A stretch of 64,000 bases of DNA from Cenococcum geophilum 1.58 (Eukaryota > Ascomycota > Dothideomycetes > Gloniales > Gloniaceae). A model generated the notes under the pieces. The model was given only the letters and a program-made list of their open reading frames with translations, was not told the DNA's origin and searched no databases. This document shows positions 34,310 to 46,509 of this stretch, in pieces. The first letter of the stretch is position 1, and every line of letters begins with the position of its first letter. A program made the translations under genes and the position numbers. The stretch spans positions 62,001 through 126,000 of the forward strand of contig KV748240.1 in assembly GCA_001692895.1 (NCBI GenBank), written 5' to 3'.

Positions 34310-37300
34310 TTATTATCTTTATTATACTAGTATTCTATTCATTCATCTAGGTACTTTGGGGGTCTAGGCGTATTAGGGTATTAGTTATGGAATTCTTTAA
34401 GCTTCTGGAGGCAGCCTATAAAGTTCCACGTAGGGTACTAGGTTAGGTTAGAATCGTAGCCCTTCCATTAGACACGGTATTTTAGCGCTCCCCGTACTAT
34501 CTTATAGGCCAGTATTTTATTAACCTCCCATTCGTTATCACCGTTTACTTAAATTGGTAGGGGAGGCTCGTTCTTTTATCTAGGCAATAGGTTGTTTATA
34601 GCTTTCCGTAACTTATCTAGTAAGAAGATAGGGTGAACCCTAATTGAGTCTGGGAGCTTTATTTTGTATAAGTTGCCTATCTTTTTAAAAACCTTATACG
34701 GTCCTGCCATCTGGTAGTCCAGCTTACGGCTAGGTTGTTTAGTCCTCTAATTCCTTATTATAACCTAGACTATATCGCCAGGGGCAAAATCAGGCTCTTA
34801 ACGGTATTTGTTCGCCTGCTGTTCCATTAACCTCTAAGCTTTTTCTAGGTTCTCGCGGGCTACTATCTAGGCCTCCTCTAATTGTTTGGCGTACTATTGG
34901 GCCTTAGTATAGGATAGCTTCTCTTGTACAGTCTGGGGTTCTTCTAGCCTTTTCCAGTTAAAGCTTGTGCGGGGTAAATATTCTATTTCTAGCTAAATTG
35001 GGGTAAACCCTGTGGAGTTATGGGGTAGGGTTGCTTGCGCGTAGTCTATTAAGGGTAGTAGTTTAGACCAGTTATCCTAGAAATAGTTAATAAAGGGCCT
35101 AAGCCTCTGGTCTAGGTACTGATTTACAATCTCTATCTGACCGTCTATCTAGGGGTAATAAGCTGTAGAAAGCTTTAGCTTAATGCCTAGGATCCAGGTA
35201 AACTTATTCTAGAAGGCCGATATAAACTATGGTCTATAATTGGATATAATAGTATCTGGTGGTCCGTAGATTTGGTAGACGTAATAGATATATAGCCGGG
35301 CTGCCTCTTTAGCATTAATGTTCTTATAACATAGAATTAAGAACGGGCGTTTACTAAAGCGGTTAACTATAACTATAACCATATCATATCCGTCACGGTC
35401 CCTAGGTAGTTTATAAAAGTCTATAAAGATATGCTGCTAAGGGCGCTCTAGTATTAGGAGTGGCTTAAGTAGTCCTAGGGTCTTATCCCATGGGATTATA
35501 GCTCTCTAGCAGTCTTCGCAGTTCCGTATATATTAATTAATATCCACAACTATTCTCGGCTAGTAGTAGCAGTAGTTAATAATTTTACGGGTCTTGTTCT
35601 TGCCAGGGTATACCGTAGAGACTTAGTAATAAGCTTCGCGGATTAGTTTGGTCCGTAGATTATTAACGTTAGGGACTATAAGCCGCTCCTAGTATAGGAG
35701 CAATCCTTCCTTTATCTTAAAATTGGGGTCTCCTTTTACGGCTTATTTGCGGAGGGCCCTTAAGGCGTTAGCCGTGCGGTTTATAGTTAGGAGGCGGTTG
35801 ATTAGCCCTATTGGCTTATCCAAGGACTCCTCTATTGGTGCTAGCTCGTTTTACTAGGAGTTTAGCTCCTTAAGGATCCGCGGGTCAAGCTGTTCTAGAT
35901 AGAGGAGGGCACGCGTCTAATATTAGGTCTTTAGCTCATCCTAGGGTCCTATGTCTTATTCTCTTTGGGTTAGGGCATTAGCCTTAGAGTTTTACTTGCT
36001 AGAACGATATATAATCGTAAAGAAGAATTAAGAGAGTATTTTAGCCCACCGGGCTTGTTGCCCTGTAAGCTGCTTTATAGTTATAAAGTACTCTAGGGCT
36101 TTGTAATCTATATATATCTTAATCCAGGAGTTTATACCTTTAAGCTCTACGCGCTATTAGGAGAGTGATTAAATAATAGCTAGTATTTCTTTGTTATGTA
36201 CTTTATAGTTACACTTAGCCGGGTCTATTATCTTTAAGAAGAAAGCTATAGGGTACTATTCGCCGTCTAGATGTAACTATAATAGGATTCCTACTATGAC
36301 CCTATTAAAGGCGTCTATTTCTAGTATTAATTTAAGGTCTGGGTTATAGTGATAAAGGATTAGGGAAGAGATAAGCCGATCCTTTACCTCTTTAAAGGCC
36401 TCTATGCAGCTATTATTAAAGATAAAAGGCGTGTCCTTCCTGGTTAGTTGTATAAGAGGTTTTGCCACAATTCCGTAGTTATAGATAAACCGGTGGTAGA
36501 AATTATAAAAACTAAGGAAGGACTAGATTCCTTTTACTATGCAAGGGGGCTTCTAGTTACGGATTGCCTCTACCTTCTTAGGGTCGACCTTAATTCCTTT
36601 TGTAGTTATAATAAACCTAAGGTATTTTGTACGTTTTACCCCAAACTTGCATTTCTTGATATCGACTTATAAGCCCGCGTTCCGTAGTCTCTCTAGGACC
36701 TTCTTAATATAAACTTAATACTTAAGTTTGTTGTCTGAGTATATAAGAATGTCGTCTAGGTATACCGTGTAGAATTTGTTGAGGTAATTAAAAAGAACGT
36801 TATTTATATATCTTTAGTACGTAGCCGGTCCGTTTATTAGTTTAAAAGGAAGAACTTTGCATTTATAGGAACTATAGCGGGTACGGAACGTTGTTAAATC
36901 TTTAGATATAGGGTCTATCCTAATTTGGTGGAAAGCTTAGCGGATATTAAGTTTAGTAAAGATCTTTGCCTGGCTTAGACGTGTAAGGGTCTTGTTAATT
37001 AAAGGAATAGGATACCGGTCCTTTTAAGTAATAGTATTTAGCTTCTAATAGTTAATATAAAAACGAAGGCCTCTATTAGGCTTTTTTACGAATAGGATAG
37101 GGGAAGTAAAAGGGGCTTAACTTAGCTCGATAAACCCTTTATCTAGGTTATTAATTAAATACTACTTTATTGCTTTTAGCTTATCCGTCAATTAATAGTA
37201 GAGGGGGCTATAGCCTAGCGAGTTATGGGCCTCTAATTAAATCTTGTGATTATATATCTGGTAGGGGGGTAACTTGTCTAAGGCCGCCTTTAAGAATGCA

Positions 37301-39500
37301 TCCTTATAGCCTATATAAATGGTAGGAAGAAGGCGTTTAACTAGTTCCTTGTTAGTTTCCTTATCTGGCCTTTCCTCTCTATTATTAATAATTCGGTTAA
37401 TCTTATATAGGCTCGTTGTAAAGACCTTATTATCCTTCCGGTATATATTAAAGTAGAACGCTACAGCGCTAATTGCGGCGATGTCTATGGTAGGGGGGTT
37501 AACTAATAATAGGGGCGTATGTGACTTTAGGGACTTCTAGGGTACTAGCGTTATTATTACTCCTTTTAGCTCCTGTTGCATCTTTTAGAGGTTATCCCTT
37601 ATATCCTATTAATACGTTCTTTTCTATAACGGTTAGATCTATGCAATTTAGACGTTATCTATGTCATTATTTGTCCCGCTTCTGTATGTAGAGTCCTCTT
37701 TAAATGTAGCGCTTTAGGAGAGTATCTTTGTTAGTACGGAGTTCTTTCCAGCTTTGCGGCGGGCGTCCTTTTAGGTAAAGGCTAGGTCACGGGCCCGGAC
37801 ATCCTACTAGTAGGTAGGGTTAGCCCTTGCGGCTAGTGTCTTGTGGTTAGTTTAGATCTCCCTAATAAAGGAGGGTAACCTTAGTCTATCCTCTGGCCAG
37901 ACAAACCGTCTTTTTTGCATATTTAACTAAATATTAAAATAGGACATCTATTTTTGTCTGAGGATTATATTATAGGACCCTAGGTCTAGGATACAAAAGG
38001 GGATACCGTATTAGCGTCGTCCGTTAAGAGTAATATGCAACTTTAAGACATAGGTAACAGGCCGACCGGCTTGGCTGTTATAGCCCTTTACCTAGACAGG
38101 CTTCTCTAGTTAGATAGCTTCTGTATTTAGAAACTTGGCAACATTATTTGTATAGGTAGTATTTATAAAGGCGAAGCTATTTGCTCTAGTGTTAATAAGG
38201 GCGGTTGTATTAACTCTATATCCATTTTNAGATACTNTANATAGAACNGTNAAATGCTTTCNACCTATTAACTAACTNAGATTAATCTCTTTNAGATNNA
38301 TAGGGTACCCTAGGGGGGAGTCTTTCCCTAGGGTTCTTCTTTTCCCAACTTATTGGACGTTTCTCCTTCCTCCATCTCCTTAATATCGCCTATATCCTTT
38401 AGCTCCGGGTAGGATAAGGTAAAGTAACCTTACTTATCGCAGTTAAAGCACGTGGCCGAGGCAGGGTTAATTGGAGTATTACGGCGAATACTAGTTAATG
38501 GCGTAGTACATAGCTGGTCGGGCGAGGCTCGCCAGTGTATAGTTATAACCGCCTTTGGTATAAGAGCAGTCGTAACTTATCTTCCTGCTCTAGCTCCTAT
38601 AGGTATAGCTAGCGAGTTCTGATTGTTATGGAGTCGCTTCTACTGATTAGGGCGGGCGTTAATCCGCTTTAGTTCTGAGTCTAATAATAGGCAATAAGCT
38701 ATAAGTCTTTTGTAGGTTAATAGGTTATCTAAGGTTACAGCGATCTTTTCTTATAGCTAGATTGTTAGCTTATTGTACAGGTCTAATTAGTAGTTCTTAA
38801 GGGGAACCTAGCCTTCTCCTGTAAGGTGTAGGAATTAAGTCTGGAATTTGGTAAAGGGTTAGTTTGGTTTTATTATTAGGTAATTATAGTTATAATGGGC
38901 ATCCCGTACTTTATTTGGGTTAACGTAGATAGCTGCTAGGTGCCGTATTATTTCGTTAACAGATGTAAATTGGATAGGGAAGTCGTCCTTAAACTTGGCT
39001 TAAAGGTGCCGTTAGGCATCCCCAGTGGTTTGACTAAAGAGGTAGAGTATTTTAGCTTCTTTAGAAAGGAAATAGTTATAGTTAACGCGGAGCTTTCCTT
39101 ATACTTAAATCCTCTAATTCTTAAAGGTAGGGTCTATCCCGTCGGATAGTGGTAGGGGGTTAGGGAGCTTAACGGACTTTAATTACTTCGTTATTATATC
39201 CGTACTCCCTGGTGTATTACATTTAGTAGAGTGAATAGGTCGACTAGGGCTTTAAGAAGGGGAAGCTAGGCTATTTTATAGGGCTGTAAGGCTTTCTAGG
39301 ATCTCTTGTAGGGTCTCTTGTATATTTCTCGCTTTAAGACAATCGGCTTCCTAGCTGGCTGCGAGGGCGCGAATCTGCTCGCGTATGTCTACGATATCAT
39401 CATTATCTTTGATTTCTGATCCTAATTGGATCTTAGGTTCCTCTCGGGTAGAGGCAGCTCTCTTAGATAAGCTTGCTTTAGGTGCCATCGTTAGCTTCCT
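34310..39500 (-). pseudogene. Chromovirus B gag-pol with chromodomain, broken
   Basis: In minus-strand order: gag (about 39,500-38,650); one zinc knuckle, CFNCDK-stop-GYF, at about 38,460-38,415; protease near 38,250-38,100; reverse transcriptase (about 37,640-36,730) with an intact YLDDILIYSD box near 36,760; RNase H (about 36,470-36,080); integrase (about 35,640-34,950) with YYPQIDGQIEIVNQYLDQ; and a C-terminal chromodomain (about 34,540-34,310) with EWEVNKILAYK. Stops are mostly Gln-to-TAG/TAA. The domain order is that of fungal chromoviruses. Confidence 0.88.
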
Positions 39501-39718
39501 AAGGTTCGTTGGTATTATACGCTTTAGTTTTAATTCTGGGGGTATAGGTCTAGTCCTATCTGGCTTATGAGGTGGGATATTATCCAGGCCTTCCTAGGTA
39601 ATGTAGAGTTGTTTTGGTGTCTAAGTATAGCGTATTAATGCGTTGTTGCAGACGAAGTTTCTTTGGGGTGGGATATTATTAAGGCCTTCCTAGGCAAGGT
39701 AGGGAGAGCTTAGTATAA

Positions 39719-39929
39719 TGTCACGGCTTAAACAAATGCCTCTGAACCGAAGCTTAAATGAATGCTATATTACCAAGATACTAAGCTAAAGAGAAGGAAA
39801 AGGGGTTGCTAGGACCGATGTAAACAAATATATAGGGTGAGCCGCTAAGGCGCTAGCTTTGGGTGGGCCAATCGCAGGTCGGCAGAATATGGCAGAATTT
39901 GGCAGGTAACGTGCGATAGCGCCGTTACA
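39719..39929 (-). repeat. LTR (5' in element sense), 211 bp
   Basis: This is the partner of 33,740-33,950. It contains ATACTAAGCT at 39,778-39,787, complementary to the primer position, which should mark the start of the transcript if priming is Tf1-like. Confidence 0.93.
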
Positions 39930-40186
39930 TTTAACCTGCATATAAGCTGCTTAATAAGTAATACAAGATATTAGCCACAAGCTACTACTATAACCGTTTA
40001 ATATCCGCTATAGTTAGTAGCACTGGTATATATTCCCAAGTAATTAATATTATTAATTAATTAATCTATTTAGTTCCCGGGCCGCGCTTACTAGGGGTAT
40101 AAAATAGGAGGGGGAGGGGGGGTCGTCCTAATAGATATTAGCTACTATAGTTGTAATATCCACTTAGCGGGTATAAGGTAAACTCA

Positions 40187-40246
40187 CCTAGTATTAGCTA
40201 ACCCCGCCTAATATCAGCCAACCTCGCCTAATATTAGCCCGCTATA
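40187..40246. repeat. Three 20-bp tandem units
   Basis: Three imperfect copies of GCCTAATATTAGCCAACCCC lie between the chromovirus and the helicase 3' end. It is a local minisatellite in the non-coding centre of the DUF6589/RecQ element. Confidence 0.7.
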
Positions 40247-40299
40247 TACTAATTGGCGTTGCCGTTAATTTCCTATAGTGCTCTTCGCATACGTTTACC

Positions 40300-42760
40300 T
40301 CTGTTTAATCACGCTAACCACCTTTACGGTACTAATAAAGATATATCTAACTAGCAGGTTACTAGCGGCAGAGATATATCTAACGGCTAGTATAAGGGTA
40401 ATAATAAAGGAGTAGGAGCTAGAGACCTAAGAGTTAGTAAAGGTATAGGTATATCCTCTTCCTAAGTTATTAGCAAGAGGTCTATAGCTGACTGTTAACT
40501 AGCCTATAATATATTAGCGCTACGGCGAGGTGCTAATTGCTACGGCGCTAATATTTCAAATCTCCTATCCGAAACCTGCGAAGCCCGTATAAGAGCTTAT
40601 AATAAGCGCTTATCCGCAGCAGCGTGCTGCTCCAATGCTTAGGAAAACCGCTCTAATATCTACATAATTAACCCAGAAGGACCTAAGAGTTGCCCTATTT
40701 CTTCCTATTTCTGCTTTTATTCCTTATCTGCGAAAAGCTTAATAAGGGACGGAAGCTCCTTACTAAGGATATTGGGATCCCACTTAGGCATTGCTTGCCT
40801 TAATAATGCCGTATCTAAAACCCACCCTATGTTACGGGGGCGATGGGGCTGCTTATCCGGTATAACGCAATTAACTATAGGCGTCTATAGTGTATCCTAA
40901 TACCTAGCCTCCGCCTATCGCATAAACCACTTTTATATATTACTTAACATAGGCTCCTAGCGGGTTTTCGCGATATCCGCACTATGGCTAGTGCGGATAT
41001 TATACTCGCAATCTATAAATATTATTAGGTTACAGTTACTATAATATAAATCTTTACTAACAGTAGACTATAGGTCTCTATAGTGTATAAGTTATATCTC
41101 TCGCAAGTATACCTAATCCTTATTAACTAGCCACCATAGGGTGAACGGCAGTTTACCACGCAACTGCGCATTGGTTAACCGCTTCTTTAGGCGTAGGGTC
41201 AGTACAATAAGCTCTTTAGGTAGGCGTACTATAAAACCACTAGGGCTTAACCCACGCCCGCTTCTTATATCTACTAACTGCTTAGTACTAACTAACGCTA
41301 TAGATAAAGCATCACCCGCAATATCCACAGTCTCTGCGTTTTATCGCCCGCGGATATTATTACACAGCGCGCTTGCGCGAAGATCGCCTATACACTGAGG
41401 TTGTGTATACTTAGAACCACCTAATTTATTGCAAGGACCCCGCCAGCGGCTCTTAACTATAAAGATTGCTTCGCCTAAGAGGCCTTCTCCTCGGCCTACC
41501 TAGCCAAACCGCTGTGTTAGCATATTATAAGATTTATAGCAAGGCATTCTATATTAGATCGAACGGTAGATATCTAGGACATCTATACCGTGTGCTACTA
41601 CATCTAATACAACAAAAATTCAAATTTGAGACGTTAGGCGCGCGTATTTGGCGTATAAGCGGTCTTTATTAATATCCATAAGCGTTATATAGTAGCTCTA
41701 AACCACTTCTCTAGTAACAGCAGCATTATAGCCGCAATAGATTAACTAATTGCAAATAGTATCACAACAGGTAGCTATCCACTCCTTAAAATTAAAGAAG
41801 ATAATCGTCTTTAAAATCAGCTAAAGTTAATTAAACTATTAGCGGTGTGCGGATATTAAGCGGCTTCTTAATTACTCGCCCTTTCCTTAGTTACTATTAC
41901 TAGTAGTATACGAATACACTAGAGTAGCAGCAATAGTAAAGTAAAGAGCTCGAAAGTCCTTCTTTTCTAGCACAGTTATAACCCTCCGTATAATCTTTAG
42001 CTCTAGCCGATTAATTAGGGTTTTAATAACTTATATATTAGGTTTAAACCTAGCCAGCTTACATACAGTCTAAAACATAGAGGGGTTTAGCGTTGCGGTA
42101 TATATAAACTAAGGCTTATCAACTAAGACCGAACGTACTTTAAAGAGTTATACGTACGCTATACGGAAGGTCTCTCCCCAATTAGCAAGTAGGTGTACTT
42201 TATTAACCACTATAAAGGCAACATAAGAACGAAACATCGGGTCTATTAGAACCTTATACAGCTTATTACTAACTAAAAGCTCTAGGGAGATAAGGATATA
42301 TATATAGCTACCCGTGCGGATATCCTCAATTAGCTCAGCGGATATTATCTTCCCCTACACATAAACAGGTTGAATATAAGGTAGCTTTATAATCTTTTTT
42401 ACTTACTCTAACCTAATCGCGTTAAGTGGAAGAATAATAATAACAACTGCATTAGGTACGAGATATAGTAGTGCTTACATTATCATACTCTTGCCAAAAG
42501 ACGTCTTTACCACAAGCATAAGATCTCACCGCTCAAATATTAGCACCCTCAGGGCCTTAAGCTACTCCGTACAACCGCGGTACGGATATATCTCCGCAAT
42601 AGCTTTATCTAGCTTACTTATTTAAAGCTAATAAGAGCTATTTATAAGCTAGGGTAGCTCCCTCCGCAGGCTATATAGCCGTAGAAACCGCTAGGGATCC
42701 ATTTCAATGTAATCCCCAGCCCATTACGTACTGCCAGCTTGTTAATCTGCTTAACTGGCT
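40300..42760 (-). pseudogene. RecQ-like helicase, RIP-broken
   Basis: The minus strand keeps several helicase motifs in order. Motif I is VVKTSFGKSMI near 42,510. Motif II is degraded to VVNKVHLLANWGETFR near 42,200 (DEVH-like, with the RecQ WG-TFR block). Motif III is TATLNPS near 42,090. The second lobe has AHGIDVLDI near 41,590 and QRFG-VGRGEGLLGEAIFIV near 41,500, the motif VI position. Limits and exon structure are uncertain. It resembles the telomere-linked/mobile RecQ helicases of fungi more than a housekeeping RecQ. It runs convergent to the DUF6589 gene. Confidence 0.72.
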
Positions 42761-43192
42761 TATAGTTTATAACCTCTTTACCTTATTCACTTTAATAAAG
42801 GCATTAGTGGATAGCGTTTAAAAGCAGCAGAGGGAGAGTAGAGGGTTAAATAAAGTCAGGGAGGACTTAAACACGTTGTAATAAATAGATCTTAATGGGT
42901 TTTAATTATTGGATTATGGATATAATAGATAGAGAGTAGGTAGTTAAGATTAACGCGTCGTTAGTGCGGATATTGCTAATTGTTCACTTTGGCAAACCGC
43001 GTCACGGCTATTTTAAAATTAATGTCAAGAACGGGAAGGCGGGGAGACTTCTTACGTAGACCATTCGATTCGCCGGAGCTTAGTATATAATCAATGAATT
43101 TTTCAAGCTACCTAAACTCGTCGTAAGAATAAGAAGTGAATATCCGTAATATTTGCTATGCGGATATCACGACGTGCGTTACAAACGTTGGC

Positions 43193-43293
43193 TAAAGTGT
43201 CTCAGACCTTACAGGGACAGATAGCCTAAACTAGTTTAGTGCCATCGGGCCGGATTTATCCGGCCTCCCTATGGTCTAAGTATGCTAAGATAA
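43193..43293. repeat. Right terminal inverted repeat of the DUF6589/RecQ element
   Basis: This is the inverse of the left end, with outer and inner blocks conserved. The centre differs and carries its own palindrome, GGCCGGATTTATCCGGCC. The conserved-edge, variable-centre layout suggests protein-binding sites at the two conserved blocks. Confidence 0.75.
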
Positions 43294-43302
43294 GGTAGAA
43301 GG

Positions 43303-44656
43303 CGTACGTAAATCTAGAGCCGTATACCTATAGCATATGCTAACCTTATACAGCCCTAGCTATAACCGTCTAAGATAACGTAAGTAGGTACTAGAAAGGC
43401 TCTATATAAGGAGTATATATATACTAAGCATAAACTAGATCCACCTAACCCTGCCTCCGCACTATCTACTATTAACTCTATAGTATAGGTCGTATATCTA
43501 TACCTTATATACAGCATATACTGACAACAAATATAGCTGTAACATTATAGTAAATGGTATATAGATATGCGGCTAGGTCTTTACGGCCTAGCCTAGCGTA
43601 TATTCTGTATATATATAGTATCTGCGTCCCACTAATAGAGTTATAGTACCGCCGCTATATCCGTAACGAGCACAGCAGTGCCCGTATATATTACTATATA
43701 GTTTACCAAAGGCATATACTTACCATATGCAGTAACTAACCCTCCTATTACTAATATGTTGGCTACAGAGTTAATTATAGGGGAGAAGTATATGCTATGT
43801 ATATGCTATATATATATAACGCTAATATAACGTAGCGCCCTAAAGCGTTTTATTCTCTCTAGTGGCTAGCGGAATGCTAGGTACCTATATAAGCCTAGGT
43901 AGGTTATACACATACATTATATATATAGTACTAACACTATATACAGCCGTAGCCCTTTAGGGTTAAGAATTTTAGAGTATATAGACGCCTACACTTTAAT
44001 CGCGTATACTTACTCTATACTTAGTATATATCTAGCCTAAGCTAACTAGATATAGTGCTTAAGACTAGGGGTTTACTACCTAATTTAGCAGGCAATTTTA
44101 TTATAAGGTAAGAGCACTAGTGTCGCTTCTGCATATACGCACTATACCCTAATATATCTATCTATCTATCTATATATATACTTATTCCCCCTAAGTTTAA
44201 TTTTAAACCTAAGAGTGCTTATAGGCCTAAGGGTAGCGTGTATGAGGAATAAGCATGGCTACTACTAAGACTACTACCCGATTCGGAAATAAACGCTTAT
44301 CTTTATATCTAGGGAACTGGCAAAGTCCGACTTTATATAGGCCCTATATATATTACTAAAACCACTACTTAGTTATATTGCTAGCTTATATATATATACA
44401 CTTTATATATATAAACCCCTATTGTCTTCTACTAACTATAGGTTAACGCGTGCTTATACTAGGCGTATACTAATAAAAGAGAAATAGCGCGTTAGCCTAT
44501 CTACTCCCTCTACTGGCTTAAAACGCAGGGTTAGTATTTTACTTACATATATTTGGCATACGCTAACTATATACACAGCGCGGCCCGACCCTACTAGGCA
44601 ACTATGAGGAGTCCCCTTTACCATCTACCCGCCGCTAAAGGGGTAAGCTTATCTTA
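43303..44656 (-). other. MULE interior between two insertions
   Basis: This is AT-rich MULE DNA with many GTATATGC/GCATATAC words, for example a GTATATGCTAT tandem near 43,789. By position it should hold middle exons of the transposase gene, but I cannot read them with confidence. A TATC run lies at 44,158-44,180. Confidence 0.5.
44158..44190. repeat. TATC/TA microsatellite
   Basis: About five CTAT units run into a TA run. It is a simple repeat in MULE interior DNA. Confidence 0.8.
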
Positions 44657-45179
44657 TATATACCCTATATAATCACAAGGAGCTCTTGCTGCACCCAGCC
44701 TAAAAAGACCAAAACCAACCAAAAGAACCCTAAAAAATACCTAGAGAATCCCCCTGAGATATATACATCGCAGGGGAGGCACACGTTAAACGACGGTGGT
44801 TTGCACTCGCGCGCGTCCACTAGAACCACGCCTAGCAATAGCCCTCTATAATAAGAATGGGCGAATACCACACTATAAAGCGGAAAGACCTTTATTAAGA
44901 AGGTATCTAACAAAATATAAAGCCTATTAGACGCGTCTAGTATCCGTAGTTACGGGGGAGTAACCGTTAGCTATAACGAACTAATACAGCTAGTAGAATG
45001 GCTCCGCTAGTCTAGTAAACCCTAGGCGCCCCTCTAGTAAACCCTTAACTAAATCCTCTAACGGTTAAGCAAAATTAAAAATAAACAAAACTCCTCTTTA
45101 CTGGCGAACCACACCTAGGCCGCCGTAGCTATATATTTATAGTATAGGGAACCTACCCCCCTAAAGACAATATCTGGGC

Positions 45180-46500
45180 ATATAATTATAATATAACTAA
45201 ATATAGAAAAAGTAGAGGGGCTTAGGGGATAATTAGAAATAGAAGTCCTTATAGAGATTCGTAAAGAGGTTTACAACGCTATTATAGTCCGACACCTTAG
45301 GAGCGAAGATATTAAAGTTACCTTAAGGGACCAACAGGCAAAGGAACAAGCCGTTAGGGTAGGGGATAGGCTAGGAGAACGTATTAGTATAAAAGTGCTC
45401 TATAAAGATTACCTAGTTAAAGTCCTAGCGGTTTCCCTAAGCCTTAGGGTAGAAAAGGGATGCTAGGCGGATAATACAGCAACTATATATAAGATAGTAA
45501 AACAAACGAACGCCTTATACTAGGACTTAAGATTACCTAAATCTAATAGCTTTAATAGGAAAATGTAAACTAAGTATATAATAAGAATAATAAAAGAATA
45601 TAAAGGTCGCTAGAGACTTGCTAGGGAAACGCTAGTTAAACGCATGGCTCCCTTATCGTTAGTATATATATACTAGGAATGCAAAAACTCCTTATTTAAA
45701 AAGGTATTATTATAAATGGCCTTATATACGACGCAAGGCTCTATAACCACAGACTCCGCCTAAAATAATACTATTGCTGTGTATAATAGGGATATACCTA
45801 ATCCACATGCGCAGTATAGGTGTGCTGCGGCCACTATATAGGCCCCCATAATATAAGATAATACTTAAATTAAGACTAAATAAAATACGTAAACTGCCAC
45901 TAAAGCATATATAAGGCGTAGGAGAGAGTAGACTGTATTAAATACAGGAGACGGAAGGTAAGGCTTAACAGCTGCGGGAATAACTGCACGCTAGGTTATA
46001 CGAATGGAAATAACAGGCGATAAGCTAAGGGGGCGCGGGTGCCTTTCTAGCGTTTCCTACCTTTAATACTGGGGGGCTAGGCCAGCTATCCCAAGCCTTA
46101 ACGGGCCAGAAGCGACGCCGCGCGATATTACTAAACCGTATAGGGATATAAGGGTCACAGGGGACATAAGGGAGAGAACGCCCTATAGGAAGACCCTTAT
46201 AGACAGCTATAGCAAGCTTAAGACTAGGATAATTAAGAATTAGACTTAACGCGGTAAATATAATATTTATAGCCGACTTTTAAAGGGCATATAGCTAACT
46301 AGTAAAAACAGGGGAAGAACCGGAGATAATAACAAATTTAGATATAAAAGCGCTAGTAGGAATATAAAACACGGGAATAGAAAGCTTTATATAAAATAAG
46401 TAGCAACTAGGATATAGATATAAGAGACAGAAGTTCTAAATGTCCTAGAGAAAGTGGAAATAGAAGAAGTGAGGAATAAAGGAGAGGCGAAGGACCCTTG
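45180..46500 (+). pseudogene. LINE ORF1 (gag-like), broken
   Basis: The most readable stretch, about 45,190-45,480, gives LEIEVLIEIRKEVYNAIIV then RLGERISIKVLYKDYLVKVL, a charged helical segment typical of LINE ORF1 products. I cannot place a start codon. Several stops are Gln-derived. Confidence 0.55.
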
Positions 46501-46509
46501 CTAGGGGTC

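Larger units (their letters stand above)
33740..39929 (-). mobile_element. Complete chromovirus copy B, 6,190 bp
   Basis: It has 211-bp LTRs at both ends and a perfect 5-bp duplication, TTTAA, at 33,735-33,739 and 39,930-39,934. In element sense (minus strand) a primer site begins 2 nt from the 5' LTR: plus-strand AGCTTAGTAT at 39,707-39,716 is the inverse of ATACTAAGCT at 39,778-39,787 in the LTR. A purine-rich tract, AAAGAGGGGGG, precedes the 3' LTR at about 33,952-33,966. It is inserted between the two genes of the DUF6589/RecQ element and is less decayed than copy A. Ambiguous bases cluster at 38,229-38,298. Confidence 0.93.
30683..43293 (+). mobile_element. TIR transposon with DUF6589-like gene and RecQ-like helicase, 6.4 kb net
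   Basis: The termini are inverted: TTGTCTTAGCATGCTCAGAC at 30,683 and the inverse of TTATCTTAGCATACTTAGAC ending at 43,293. A second inverted block (TCTGAG-CACTTTAGC at about 30,784-30,800 and 43,193-43,215) sits about 100 bp inward, so each end is a foldback. A perfect 9-bp duplication, GGTAGAAGG, flanks it at 30,674-30,682 and 43,294-43,302. Chromovirus B is inserted in the middle; without it the element is 6,416 bp. Two convergent genes fill it. A GCGGATAT word recurs throughout. I do not recognise a named family with this gene pair. Confidence 0.8.
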
